A stretch of DNA of 64,000 nucleotides from UBA10329 sp964500205 (GTDB taxonomy: Bacteria > Bacteroidota > Bacteroidia > UBA10329). Position 1 is the first letter of the stretch; each line of letters opens with the position of its first letter. Made by a program: the position numbers and the translations under genes. Below, piece after piece: positions 28,502-37,832 of this stretch. The notes under the pieces were generated by a model. The model was given only the letters and a program-made list of their open reading frames with translations. It did not search any database and had not been told where the DNA came from. The DNA is taken from contig CAZCNS010000010.1 of NCBI GenBank assembly GCA_964500205.1, positions 99,557 to 163,556 of the forward strand, written 5' to 3'.

Positions 28502-28574
28502 CTGATAAGAGATTGATTAAGTGTGGTCAGTAATCGATGAAACCAAAAGGCGGACCTATTGGGACAACGGGGTG

Positions 28575-28582
28575 CAAAGGTA
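28575..28582 (-). promoter_or_regulatory. -7 box for the thrS operon
   Basis: Minus-strand TACCTTTG followed by C, the same octamer as before rpsL, about 74 bases before the thrS start. The leader is long enough for a regulatory structure, but I could not define one by eye. Confidence 0.6.
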
Positions 28583-28665
28583 GTGCGTCACTTTTCTGAA
28601 CACGGGCATGATGTGAATGCATATTCCCGCGAACCCTTCACGGGTCTTCACGTTGAACACCACGA

Positions 28666-30105
28666 ATGACAGAAGAATTCAACCCCAAGACACAACGCGG
28701 CTGGCTTGCTGATGCATGGCGGCTTTATTCTCGCCTCGGAACGGCAGACGGTGCAAACGATGCACTCGCAAGGCGCATCATTCTGTCCAACCAAGTGGCG
28801 GCCGTGGTCTTCGTGATGGGACTCGGGGTCACGCTGTACTTCCTCAGTGGGGAATACAGCAGCATCACGCTGTACTGGTTCATGCTGTTGCTCGGAGCGG
28901 TGTGGATCATGCCGTTTCTGAACGCCATGGGTAACACGGGTGTGTCACGGCTCATCCTATCCTCTCTTATGCCTTTGTTCATGGTAGGCATCGTGTCGCA
29001 TACCCGTGTAGCCACTCCCGATGAGGTACACGGGGCCAGCTTCTACATCCCGAGGTTCTACATGATGGCCATCGGTTTCTTCCCGCTGCTGCTGTTCACG
29101 GCTGCAGAGCGGGCACGGCTGTACATCTCGCTCGGGCTCAACGTGCTCATCATGCTGTTTTTCAACGAGCTGCTCGACCTGTTCGGGGCCGGCATGGGAC
29201 TCTTGGAGCCTCAGGTGGAAGATGCCTTTTTCATCAGCATCTCATCGGTGCTCAGCATGTTGGTGATCGGGTCGGGGTTCTATTTCCTCAATAATCTGAA
29301 CAACCGCCACGAACAGCGCATCCAAGAACTGCTGGAGGAGACAGAGGAGAAAAATGCCCGCATCGAGTCCGCCATTGCATACGCCAAGGATATTCAACAG
29401 ACCATTCTGCCGCCCAAGGCACTGGAGGAGAAGCTATCGGACAACCTTTTCGTGCTCTTCCGACCGCTCGATGTGGTATCGGGTGATTTTTACCTACTAC
29501 AGGAAAAAGATGATCAACTGCTTTTCGGTGTGATAGACTGCACAGGGCATGGTGTGCCGGGAGCGTTCGTCAGTCTGCTTGCACACTCTGCGTTGCGCAG
29601 GGCCATTATGGAGAAAGGAATGCAAGACCCGTCCTCTGTGCTTGCAGTGGCGAACAGGCTGTTTCACGAGGATTTTACCCGAAGCGGCACCACGCATCAG
29701 CGCGATGGCATGGAGCTGGTGCTCTGCTCGCTGGACAGAGAAACCCTTCAGCTCCGCGTGTCAGGCACAAACCTGTACTGCTTTGTGGTGAGTAACGGAG
29801 AATTGACCTCTCAGCGCTGCGACCGTGGTTCCATCTCGCCCGGTAACCCGGAAAGGGTGTTCTCGGAGCATGTCATCCAGCTAAAAAAGGGCGATACGGT
29901 CTATCTCTCATCAGACGGCCTCCCAGACCAGTTCGGAGGGCCGAACGACAAGCGCATGGGACGCAAGGCCATGACACAGCTCTTCACATCTGTGAGCGAC
30001 CAGAGTCTACCGAATCAGCGTGATGCCGTTCAATCGGCCTTTGAGGAGTGGAAGGGCCACCGCTTTCAGGTGGACGATGTGTGCGTAATGGGTGTGAGGG
30101 TCTGA
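28666..30105 (+). CDS. Membrane SpoIIE-type (PP2C) Ser/Thr phosphatase
   Basis: 479 residues: an N-terminal membrane domain with five or six hydrophobic segments (about residues 40-205), a coiled coil (about 208-245, EQRIQELLEETEEKNARIES), then a PP2C/SpoIIE phosphatase domain with the metal-binding motifs LDVVSGDFY, DCTGHGVPGAF and DDVCVMG. Such enzymes dephosphorylate partner-switch phosphoproteins; SiaA of Pseudomonas aeruginosa is a functional model, with a different sensor. A SiaC-like gene lies 2 kb downstream, past pnp and lpxK. The signal sensed by the membrane domain is unknown. Confidence 0.9.
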   Translation: MTEEFNPKTQRGWLADAWRLYSRLGTADGANDALARRIILSNQVAAVVFVMGLGVTLYFLSGEYSSITLYWFMLLLGAVWIMPFLNAMGNTGVSRLILSSLMPLFMVGIVSHTRVATPDEVHGASFYIPRFYMMAIGFFPLLLFTAAERARLYISLGLNVLIMLFFNELLDLFGAGMGLLEPQVEDAFFISISSVLSMLVIGSGFYFLNNLNNRHEQRIQELLEETEEKNARIESAIAYAKDIQQTILPPKALEEKLSDNLFVLFRPLDVVSGDFYLLQEKDDQLLFGVIDCTGHGVPGAFVSLLAHSALRRAIMEKGMQDPSSVLAVANRLFHEDFTRSGTTHQRDGMELVLCSLDRETLQLRVSGTNLYCFVVSNGELTSQRCDRGSISPGNPERVFSEHVIQLKKGDTVYLSSDGLPDQFGGPNDKRMGRKAMTQLFTSVSDQSLPNQRDAVQSAFEEWKGHRFQVDDVCVMGVRV

Positions 30106-30136
30106 GTGCCAAGGCACGAAAAAATCCCTCGCGACA

Positions 30137-30949
30137 TCACATCTCCGCCACCAGCTCCTTCATGATGAGAGTCATCTTCGGCTCCGCCTTGGATGCCACG
30201 TCTATCACATCCTGATGCGTGACCTTGACGATGCGGCCCGGCACTCCGAGATCGGTGATGATGCTGATGGCGAAGCACCGCATACCGCCATGCCTCCCGA
30301 CTATGACCTCTGGCACGGTGCTCATGCCCACGGTATCGCCCCCTATTACTCGGATGTAATTATACTCCGAAGGCGTCTCCAAGCATGGTCCTGAAAGCCC
30401 TGCGTACACGCCTTGCTGCACCTTGATGCCATTGCGTTGGGCAATGGCTTTGGCCTTGCCGATCAGCTCCTTGTCGTACACATCGCTCATGTCAGGGAAG
30501 CGCGGGCCCAGTTCCGGGTAATTCGTCCCGATGAGCGGGTTGGTGGGAAACAGGTTGATATGGTCGTTGAGGATCATCAGGTCACCGATCTCGTAGTTCG
30601 GATTCACGCCACCGCTGGCATTGCTCACCACGAGGTCGTTGATGCCGAGGGCCTTCATCACCCGCACAGGGAAAGTGACCTGCTTCATGTCGTAGCCCTC
30701 GTAGTAATGGAACCGGCCCTGCATGGCCAGTACCTGCTTTCCTCCCAACTTACCGAAGATCAGCTTGCCGCTGTGCCCTTCCACGGTGCTCATAGGGAAA
30801 TGAGGGATCTCTTCGTAGGGCACCACGTGGTCTGCCTCGATCTCATTGACCAATGCTCCCAGCCCTGTGCCGAGAATGATGCCCACCTGTGGTGATGCCC
30901 CTGTGCGGCCCTTCAGGTATTCAGCCGTTTCCTTTATCTGTTCCAGCAT
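30137..30949 (-). CDS. Purine-nucleoside phosphorylase
   Basis: Cleaves purine nucleosides with phosphate in salvage. 270 residues of the trimeric PNP family: ILGTGLGALV, TVEGHSGKLIFG, MQGRFHYYEGYDM, SNASGGVNP, GLSGPCLETPSEYNYIRVIG and VGMSTVPEVIVGRHGGMR. Its first 29 bases overlap the end of lpxK. Convergent with the phosphatase gene, 31 bp apart. Confidence 0.96.
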   Translation of the reverse strand: MLEQIKETAEYLKGRTGASPQVGIILGTGLGALVNEIEADHVVPYEEIPHFPMSTVEGHSGKLIFGKLGGKQVLAMQGRFHYYEGYDMKQVTFPVRVMKALGINDLVVSNASGGVNPNYEIGDLMILNDHINLFPTNPLIGTNYPELGPRFPDMSDVYDKELIGKAKAIAQRNGIKVQQGVYAGLSGPCLETPSEYNYIRVIGGDTVGMSTVPEVIVGRHGGMRCFAISIITDLGVPGRIVKVTHQDVIDVASKAEPKMTLIMKELVAEM

Positions 30950-31964
30950 GTTTCAGTATCAATTGGTTGAATTCAGTTTCGTCATTGTCCTCCCATTTCA
31001 GAAAGATGCGGAGGATGAATACGGGTATTCCTTCAAGGATTGGGATGAATGGCCCGTTGTGCAATCGCGCTGCGTCCTTTTCTGTGATCACCACGGCACT
31101 CGGAGGCGGGTCAAAACTATGGAAAGCATCGCGCAGGGCAATGATGTCGCGCTCGGTGAATTGGTGATGGTCCGGATGGGCCTGATGTTCCAGCACCCGG
31201 AACACCTGCTCTGCTGACTCTCGGAAACGCCAAGGCCGGGCAATGCCGCTCATTAAGAGCACAAGGTCACCATGCTGGAGGGGTCCTTGGAAATGGATGA
31301 AAGGCTGTGGCTCGCTTCTGAGCGCCCCAAGCCGGAACACAGGGCCAGAGAACGGCACAGCCCCATCGCATCTGCCTGCAAGGATCAGTGCATCGGCCCG
31401 CTGCGAACCGGAGGCCCACTCGCGCAACGACCCCACGGGGAAAAGGGAGTTGTGCCAGAAAGGCTCTGCACCGGGCGTGATGAGGAGATTCAGGCTCGGC
31501 CGCACCCAGCGGTGCTGAAAGGCATCGTCCATCACGATCACCTGCGGAGGCATATTGCTGCCAAATAGCCTGCCTATGCCCTCCACTCGGCTTTCGCATA
31601 CTGCCACGGTGAGGTCTGGGAATCGCAACTTGGCCTGCATCGGCTCATCACCGAAATCGGATGCCGTACCTTTCTCATCAACAGTAAGAAAACCCCGCGA
31701 ACTGCGGCCATAGCCCCGACTGAGCAGTGCCACGCTCATCCCCTGTTCCAACAGGACTTGGCATACATGCAGCACCAGCGGTGACTTGCCGGTACCGCCC
31801 ATCTCCAGGTTACCCACGCTAATGACCGGTACAGTGAATGAGGTGGAACGCAACAGGCCTATGTCAAACATCAGGTTGCGGAGCCCAACAGCGGCCCCAT
31901 AGAGCCAAGCCACAGGCCAAAGAAGATGACGGGGCACTTGCACCGGGCGAAGATATGCCCTCAA
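30921..31964 (-). CDS. lpxK: Tetraacyldisaccharide 4'-kinase
   Basis: Phosphorylates the lipid A precursor at the inner membrane, so the cell makes lipopolysaccharide. 347 residues with the N-terminal membrane-associated helix (LLWPVAWLYGAAVGLRNLMF), P-loop GNLEMGGTGKSP (residues 51-62), SRGYGRSSRG, FGDEPMQAKLRFP and DDAFQHRWV. The longest frame starts with TTG (31964); an internal GTG is possible. It overlaps pnp by 29 bp, so the pair is probably one operon. Confidence 0.95.
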   Translation of the reverse strand: MRAYLRPVQVPRHLLWPVAWLYGAAVGLRNLMFDIGLLRSTSFTVPVISVGNLEMGGTGKSPLVLHVCQVLLEQGMSVALLSRGYGRSSRGFLTVDEKGTASDFGDEPMQAKLRFPDLTVAVCESRVEGIGRLFGSNMPPQVIVMDDAFQHRWVRPSLNLLITPGAEPFWHNSLFPVGSLREWASGSQRADALILAGRCDGAVPFSGPVFRLGALRSEPQPFIHFQGPLQHGDLVLLMSGIARPWRFRESAEQVFRVLEHQAHPDHHQFTERDIIALRDAFHSFDPPPSAVVITEKDAARLHNGPFIPILEGIPVFILRIFLKWEDNDETEFNQLILKHAGTDKGNG

Positions 31965-32131
31965 GCGTTGGGCAGGTATCCTGGCCGTGTGCTCAACGCA
32001 AGAGGCGGCTCCTTGAGCGCATTCAGATGGATGCGATGTGCATCAATTGCAATGTCTTGATTTGGCTATCATGATCTATTTCAAATTGACAGGAAGCTTC
32101 TGAGCTTGCAGAGCCTAAGACAACGAGAGAA

Positions 32132-32506
32132 ATGAACAGTGAACAGACCAGATTTGACGCCCATTTGGATGATGACAAAGCATTGATTGCAGGAAGATTC
32201 GTGTTCCACGACAACACGGCCATTGATGCCATGCTGGACGAACTTGCCGCACACATTGAAAGGCAAGCTCCCAAAACAGGACAATTTGTTTTGACCCTTT
32301 ATCTCGACTACATTAACACGTGGTCGCGAAAACGGCTGATGCGATTCATGGCCGACCTGAGCGCTACCGCAAAACAGACCAGCGCCACGATAACGGTGCG
32401 ATGGGTAACCGAGGAAGAAGACGAGGACATGGTCGATCTCGGTGAGATATTCCGGGATAGCTGCGACCTCCCATTCGAATTCCTCGAAGCTGTTGATAAC
32501 GAGTAA
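32132..32506 (+). CDS. SiaC-family regulatory phosphoprotein (divergent DUF1987)
   Basis: 124 residues. The pattern of DUF1987/SiaC is present though divergent: a short N-strand, GRFVFHDNTAIDAMLDELAA, the strand LTLYLDYINTWSRKRLMRFM, and the acidic WVTEEEDEDMVDLGE. In typical members the central motif is YFNTSSSK, where the Thr is the phosphorylated residue of SiaC as I recall it; here it is YINTWSRK, so the Thr is kept. It lies 68 bp before a PAS histidine kinase, so a link is likely. No matching SiaB gene is adjacent; the nearest is at 45940-46512. Confidence 0.75.
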   Translation: MNSEQTRFDAHLDDDKALIAGRFVFHDNTAIDAMLDELAAHIERQAPKTGQFVLTLYLDYINTWSRKRLMRFMADLSATAKQTSATITVRWVTEEEDEDMVDLGEIFRDSCDLPFEFLEAVDNE

Positions 32507-32574
32507 AGATCTTGGTCGAGAAAAAGAAACCTTTAACATTAGATCGGTGTTAACACAACATATTCACTTGATCT

Positions 32575-34071
32575 ATGTCCAGTTTTGATTTTGACATCTT
32601 AAAGAACAATGCCCTCGATCTTGCTGATGAGGGCATCGCATTGCTTGACAAGGATGGCATCTATCTCTATCTCAATCGCGCGCACGAATTCTTGTTCGGC
32701 TACGCTGACGGTGAACTGGTGGGCAGACCATGGCAGGTCATTTACGAGGAGGCCGAGTCTGATAGATTGAGCGGAATCGCATTCCCGGCACTTGCCAAGA
32801 ACGGCAATTGGAGGGGTGAGACAGTCGGCAAACGCAAGGACGGGACATCCATCAACCAGCGGGTCTCGCTCACATCACTGCCCAATGGCGGATTGATCTG
32901 CATCACGCATTGCATTGACGATCAGAAGGAGATAGAGCATCAACTTGAGCTGCGTAACCGTAGGTTGGACAATCTGCTGGCGAGTGTCAGCGAAGGTATA
33001 TTGCTCGAGACCACAGACCGAATCATCGTGGCACTCAACTCCGCCTTGGGAAGCATGTCAGGACTGCCCATGCCGTCCGCTTCCGCCATAGGTTTGAACA
33101 GCCGAGAAGCATTGGAGGTCGTGAAGATGCAAACAGCAGACCCGGAACTGTTCGTCTCGGTCATAGAACAGCGTATTGCGGATGGCGTCAGAGTAGCAGA
33201 TGAACTGGTTGCACTCAAGAACGGACGCATTCTTTCGCGGGACTTCATACCCATTACCAATAATGGTGTGAATGAGAGCTACCTGTGGGTATACCGAGAT
33301 GTGACAGACAGAGAGCGTTCCAAGCGCGAACTCACGCAACTTGTGGAGCGCGAGCGCGAGCTCAATGAGCTGCAGAGCAGGTTCATACAGACCATATCTC
33401 ATGAGTTCAAGAAACCCATACTGAACACCTTGCGCGGCACTGCGCTGCTGAAATCTACCCTGAGTCAGGAGCAGGAATCCGGCCCATTGAAACAGAGCCT
33501 TGATTTCATCTTGGAACAGATGGACGCGCTCAATAGGAACATCAACCGTCTGGTAAGCTATCAGAACCTGCTCACCAGCCGCAACCTGACCCTGAGGGAG
33601 GTATCTGCACGGAACATCATCGCCAATTTCCTCAACTACAACTACAGCATGTTCGTAGGTAGTGGGAAATTCGAGGTGACGGACTCGACCGACATCGCAG
33701 CCATTATCAGGGCCGACATGGAGATGATGGATGTGGTGCTGACCAATCTGGTGGAGAACGCATTGCGCTATTCCGCATTTCACGAGCGCATCTCGATCAG
33801 CGCATGGTCTGACATGACCGAGGGACTTGTTCGCTGGACCGTGAGCAACCACATGCGGGCCGGTCAGGAACCGGATACCAAACTGATCGGGAAAAACATG
33901 TACCGCGCCAACCCGAAGGACGATTCAGGACTGGGCCTCGGTCTTTCCATCGTATCGCATATCGTGGCCCTGCACAAGGGAAAGGTACACATGACCGCCA
34001 AAGATGGTGTTTTCAGTGTAGAGGTCATCCTGCCCATAGCGAAGCAACACGCTATTGATCAGCGGGCATAA
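32575..34071 (+). CDS. PAS-PAS sensor histidine kinase
   Basis: 498 residues, soluble. Two PAS-like domains (about 12-120 and 130-245; DKDGIYLYLNRAHEFLFGY), a coiled coil, a HisKA domain with the phosphoacceptor His276 in IQTISHEFKKPILNTLRG, and an HATPase domain with N-box LTNLVENALRYS and G-box DSGLGLGLSIVSH. No receiver is fused. Its HisKA is of normal length, unlike the two other kinases in this region. A 24-bp hairpin (34096-34118) follows. Confidence 0.92.
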   Translation: MSSFDFDILKNNALDLADEGIALLDKDGIYLYLNRAHEFLFGYADGELVGRPWQVIYEEAESDRLSGIAFPALAKNGNWRGETVGKRKDGTSINQRVSLTSLPNGGLICITHCIDDQKEIEHQLELRNRRLDNLLASVSEGILLETTDRIIVALNSALGSMSGLPMPSASAIGLNSREALEVVKMQTADPELFVSVIEQRIADGVRVADELVALKNGRILSRDFIPITNNGVNESYLWVYRDVTDRERSKRELTQLVERERELNELQSRFIQTISHEFKKPILNTLRGTALLKSTLSQEQESGPLKQSLDFILEQMDALNRNINRLVSYQNLLTSRNLTLREVSARNIIANFLNYNYSMFVGSGKFEVTDSTDIAAIIRADMEMMDVVLTNLVENALRYSAFHERISISAWSDMTEGLVRWTVSNHMRAGQEPDTKLIGKNMYRANPKDDSGLGLGLSIVSHIVALHKGKVHMTAKDGVFSVEVILPIAKQHAIDQRA

Positions 34072-34095
34072 TTACCCGTTGAAACAGATGAAACT

Positions 34096-34118
34096 CCCGT
34101 CACAGCTGAGGTGACGGG
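34096..34118 (+). terminator. Hairpin after the PAS kinase gene
   Basis: CCCGTCAC-AGCTGAG-GTGACGGG, 8-bp perfect arms, 25 bp after the stop. No long T run follows, so it may be an imperfect terminator or an mRNA 3'-end stabiliser. The rest of the 230-bp spacer (34119-34349) is AT-rich and probably holds the promoter for the FIST operon; I see no strong -7 match. Confidence 0.4.
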
Positions 34119-34349
34119 CTAATTCCCTATTCCCAAACCATGATTTTTTCATAACCAATTATATCTAAGTCGATGTATGACTTGAGCAATTAAAGGTTAT
34201 TTGATGAACGCATAGATTAGGATGACCTTTGGACAGTTCTAATGCCATCTCTGAGGAGTCCAGACCGTTGACCGGTCGCGGCAGCACATCCGACCGATAG
34301 GCTACGCATACGAACTCTGCTAAGGAAAAAACAGTAACAGTTGCTTTCA

Positions 34350-35405
34350 ATGAGATTTCAGTTCATCGAATTACCACAAGACATCAAAACCGTTCAGGGC
34401 AGGTTGCTCGTGCTGCTTCACGAGCGTGACGAGAAAGCATTCCTTGAGGCGCTTCAAGGAAGGGAAGCACCTTACTACGGAGCTATCTTCCCAGACCTTA
34501 TTGCCAATGGCAGCGCCACTGGTGGCGGTGCATTGGTAGCACAGTTGAGCGATGACTGCGTGGCGCTGCCCGTTCACAACTTCATTGACAAGCAGGCTCC
34601 AGACCTGAGCGTTCTGGCAAACAAACAGACCGTGTTCTGTTTTACCGATGCCTTCAGCACAGGACTTTCCGCATTCGTAGACCATGCCTTCTCCCATCTG
34701 GGTGAGGGTGTACGCATGCTTGGCGGAGGAGCGGGCAAGTTGACGCTCGAGCAAGAACCAGTGATATTCGATAACGATGGGATCTATGCCGACAGTGCGC
34801 TACTGGTAGGCATGAGCTGTACCATAGGACTTGGCGTTGGTCATGGATGGAATAAGGTCGAGGGGCCCTTCTTGGTTACAGGGGCAGATGGTCGTGTGCT
34901 CCAATCGCTTGACTATGCGGATGCAGGGTCGCTCTATGCGGAGCTCGTGGAAAAGCATTCGGGCATTGACCCGCGGCAGGGAGACTTCTTTCAAGCGGCA
35001 AAATCATTCCCCTTCGGCATCATATCCGAGGATGATGAGCTGATCGTGCGCGACCCTGTTGCCCTTGACGGTGATCACCTGCACCTTGTAGGTGACATCA
35101 GCGAATATGCTGTGGTTCACATCTTGCACGGAGATCATGAGTCGCTGCTCAGCGCTGCGCGTGCGGTGGCCAGAATGGCCCGCACTGAGCTTAGCGACCG
35201 GTCTGTGGACCGCACCATTATTTTCGACTGCATATCGCGGTCCATCTTCCTTGGCGATGCATTTCAACAAGAACTTGACGCCATCGCCTTGGAAATGGGC
35301 ACCGACCTGGATATGAACGGGGCACTGACACTTGGCGAGATCGCCAGCAAAGGCGACCGTTTCATCCGATTTCACAACAAGACCTGCGTGGTAGCTGCAT
35401 TATGA
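34350..35405 (+). CDS. FIST-domain signal-binding protein
   Basis: 351 residues from the ATG at 34350 (a TTG three codons upstream is possible). It resembles FIST_N plus FIST_C: APYYGAIFPDL, TDAFSTGLSAFVDHAF, MLGGGAGKL, VGHGWNKVEGPFLVT, SFPFGIISEDDELIVRDPVA, and FDCISRSIFLGDAFQQEL. FIST domains bind small ligands; NosP-type members bind haem and sense nitric oxide beside a histidine kinase. It overlaps the next kinase gene by 4 bp, which supports a sensor-kinase pair. The ligand here is unknown. Confidence 0.85.
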   Translation: MRFQFIELPQDIKTVQGRLLVLLHERDEKAFLEALQGREAPYYGAIFPDLIANGSATGGGALVAQLSDDCVALPVHNFIDKQAPDLSVLANKQTVFCFTDAFSTGLSAFVDHAFSHLGEGVRMLGGGAGKLTLEQEPVIFDNDGIYADSALLVGMSCTIGLGVGHGWNKVEGPFLVTGADGRVLQSLDYADAGSLYAELVEKHSGIDPRQGDFFQAAKSFPFGIISEDDELIVRDPVALDGDHLHLVGDISEYAVVHILHGDHESLLSAARAVARMARTELSDRSVDRTIIFDCISRSIFLGDAFQQELDAIALEMGTDLDMNGALTLGEIASKGDRFIRFHNKTCVVAAL

Positions 35406-37435
35406 GAACAGAAGAACTTGCATTCGTGCTCAAGTGCCATAGCGCACTCGGTACAAGTCTGGACATGGAACGCATGACCGCGCATTTCGTGGCGGAGGTG
35501 GTGCGGGGTGCATCGGCTTTGTCCGGTCACGTGGAACTGCATGACGGGTTCAGGGCCTCTTTCGGAAAGATGGAGACGGATACCAAAGGAACCTGCTCTG
35601 CTGAAGTGGCCGTAGGTAAATACACGATCGAAACGCTGGAGGGCAACGTCACCCATCTCAAGGCGGGATTCATGCATGGTTCGCTGTGTCTCTTCTTCAT
35701 CGGATGGCCGGATAAGCTCCAATTCTACGGCAATGTGCTCTCCGGACTTTCCAAACATATCGACATAGCAGTTGAGGCCTGTCTCAGCCATGCGGAGCTG
35801 GACTCCTCCAAGCGCAAGCTGGAGGGGATGTACGGGCTGCTCGAAGCCGTGGCCCGAACGACAGAGCTGTTGCTGGGCACCACGGACTACATGCCTGCGC
35901 TTACCGAAGGACTCACTGCCATCGGGAAGGCCACTGGCGTTGACCGCTCCTATTTCTTCGAGAACAAGTTGACCGACAGTTTCGACACCTCGACCACCAG
36001 TCAGCGGGTAGAATGGGCCGCCACGGGAATAAGGCCCGAAATAGATAACCCGCATCTACAGGATGTGCCTTTCTCCGCATCACCTGAGATGATGACGGCA
36101 TTGATGAAGGGCGATGAGTTCTGTGAGGTCATCAGGCTCATGCCCGAGGGCCAATCGAAGGAGGTTCTTGCCATGCAGGATATCCAATCCATACTGCTGC
36201 TGCCTGTCATGGTGCGACAGCAATGCTGGGGTTTCGTAGGGTTTGACGATTGTCAGCAGGAACGCGAGTGGACATCGCAGGAGCGAGATGTGCTGCGTGC
36301 GTTCGCAGGGTCGTTGAGCAGGGCCATTGACCGGTCGCTGGTGCAGGCCGACCTCCAGCGCACACAGTCAGAACTCGTGGCGCTCAATGCTTCGTTGGAA
36401 GACAGAGTCAAAGAGCGCACGGCCGAGCTCAATGAGGCCATCGGAAGCCTGCAATTGGCACAGGAGGAGATGATCCGACAGGAGAAACTCGCCACCATCG
36501 GGCAACTTGTAGCAGGGCTTGCACACGAATTGAACACACCGCTTGGGGCCATCAACGCCTCTGCGGGCAACCTGCGCAGCACCCTGCTCGAGATGTTCAA
36601 ACGAAAGATACCCGCCACCGACATGATGCAGCTCGCATTCACCTGCTCTACTGCCGACTCGGTGGACCTTAGCCACAGGCTCACCACACGCGAGGAGCGT
36701 GAACTGACGAAGGATGTACGCGAATTCCTTGAGTCGCGCTACCCTGATGCGCAGAACATACCCGGCATAGCAAGAACAATTGCGGAGTGTGGCATCAGCC
36801 CGAAGGTCAGCCCACAGATCATTGACCAGCTCATGGGTCATCCGAACAGCGATGCACTCATTGAACTCCTTGTACACATGATGCGCCTCCGAAGGGCCAT
36901 TGCAACCATAGGTGCAGGCTCATCAAAAGCCACCAAGGTGATGAGGGCCCTCAAGGCATACCTGCATTCGGGCACTGAACAGCATACGGCTGTCAACCTT
37001 CAGGATAACCTGAACAGCGTGCTGACCCTTTATGAGCATGAATTGAAGCGCGGGGTGACCGATGAGGTCCGAGTACCTGATAGTATTTGGGTAAAAGGCA
37101 TTCAGGACGAATTGAGTCAAGTGTGGTCCAACATTATCGGGAATGCCATCCAGGCAATGGGCTACAAGGGCCGCCTGATCATTAGCGCTTCAGCGGATGG
37201 AGACATGGCCGCAGTGAGCATCAGTAACAACGGCCCACAGATTCCGGAAGAACACATGCCTCGTCTTTTCGACCTCATGTTCACCACCAAACCCCTCGGT
37301 CAAGGCACAGGACTTGGCCTGAGTATCGTAAAGCGGGTACTCGACTCGCACAATGGTCTGATAGAGGTGACCTCAACACCTGAACTGACCACATTCACCA
37401 TCAAAATACCCCTTGCCTATGGTGCGCAAAAGTGA
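35402..37435 (+). CDS. GAF histidine kinase with enlarged HisKA region
   Basis: 677 residues, soluble. Two GAF-like regions (about 1-140 and 148-310), a coiled coil (about 315-360), phosphoacceptor His375 in GQLVAGLAHELNTPLGAIN, and an HATPase domain with N-box SQVWSNIIGNAIQAM (about 572-586), SNNGPQIPEEHMP and GQGTGLGLSIVKR. Between the His-box and the end of the dimerisation helices there are about 130 residues (380-515) where about 55 are usual. The kinase at 41442 has a similar expansion. It overlaps the FIST gene by 4 bp and the receiver gene by 17 bp. Confidence 0.92.
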   Translation: MRTEELAFVLKCHSALGTSLDMERMTAHFVAEVVRGASALSGHVELHDGFRASFGKMETDTKGTCSAEVAVGKYTIETLEGNVTHLKAGFMHGSLCLFFIGWPDKLQFYGNVLSGLSKHIDIAVEACLSHAELDSSKRKLEGMYGLLEAVARTTELLLGTTDYMPALTEGLTAIGKATGVDRSYFFENKLTDSFDTSTTSQRVEWAATGIRPEIDNPHLQDVPFSASPEMMTALMKGDEFCEVIRLMPEGQSKEVLAMQDIQSILLLPVMVRQQCWGFVGFDDCQQEREWTSQERDVLRAFAGSLSRAIDRSLVQADLQRTQSELVALNASLEDRVKERTAELNEAIGSLQLAQEEMIRQEKLATIGQLVAGLAHELNTPLGAINASAGNLRSTLLEMFKRKIPATDMMQLAFTCSTADSVDLSHRLTTREERELTKDVREFLESRYPDAQNIPGIARTIAECGISPKVSPQIIDQLMGHPNSDALIELLVHMMRLRRAIATIGAGSSKATKVMRALKAYLHSGTEQHTAVNLQDNLNSVLTLYEHELKRGVTDEVRVPDSIWVKGIQDELSQVWSNIIGNAIQAMGYKGRLIISASADGDMAAVSISNNGPQIPEEHMPRLFDLMFTTKPLGQGTGLGLSIVKRVLDSHNGLIEVTSTPELTTFTIKIPLAYGAQK

Positions 37436-37829
37436 ACAGAACACCGCCATTCTTTGTGTGGATGACGATGCCGCAGTGCTCGACAGCCTGTGGATACAAC
37501 TGGAGCGCACGCTCGGAAAGACGCACATCATAGAAAGTGCCGAGAGCGGTGAGGAGGGCCTGGAGGTCATCGACCACCTTCAGCAGCAGGGCATCAGGGT
37601 GATCCTGATCGTCACCGACTGGCTCATGCCCGATATGGACGGAGGTGAGTTCGTGAAACAAGTGAAGGAACAATTCGGGAAAATCCCCACAGTAGTGCTC
37701 AGCGGACAGTCTGATACCGAACAGGTGGAACAACTCATCAGCGAGGGACTGGTGAACGAATTGGTACAGAAACCTTGGGATGAGGAGGAGATATGCGCGG
37801 CCATCATCAATGCCGTCAGAGAGGACTGA
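37419..37829 (+). CDS. Stand-alone response-regulator receiver domain
   Basis: 136 residues from ATG 37419 (overlaps the kinase gene). A single REC domain: acidic pocket CVDDD (residues 13-17), phosphoacceptor Asp67 in IVTDWLMPDMDGG, Ser in VVLSGQSDTE and Lys in QKPWDEEE. No output domain. As a single-domain receiver it may shuttle phosphate between the two neighbouring proteins, or act as a phosphate sink. Confidence 0.92.
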   Translation: MVRKSEQNTAILCVDDDAAVLDSLWIQLERTLGKTHIIESAESGEEGLEVIDHLQQQGIRVILIVTDWLMPDMDGGEFVKQVKEQFGKIPTVVLSGQSDTEQVEQLISEGLVNELVQKPWDEEEICAAIINAVRED

Positions 37830-37832
37830 CCC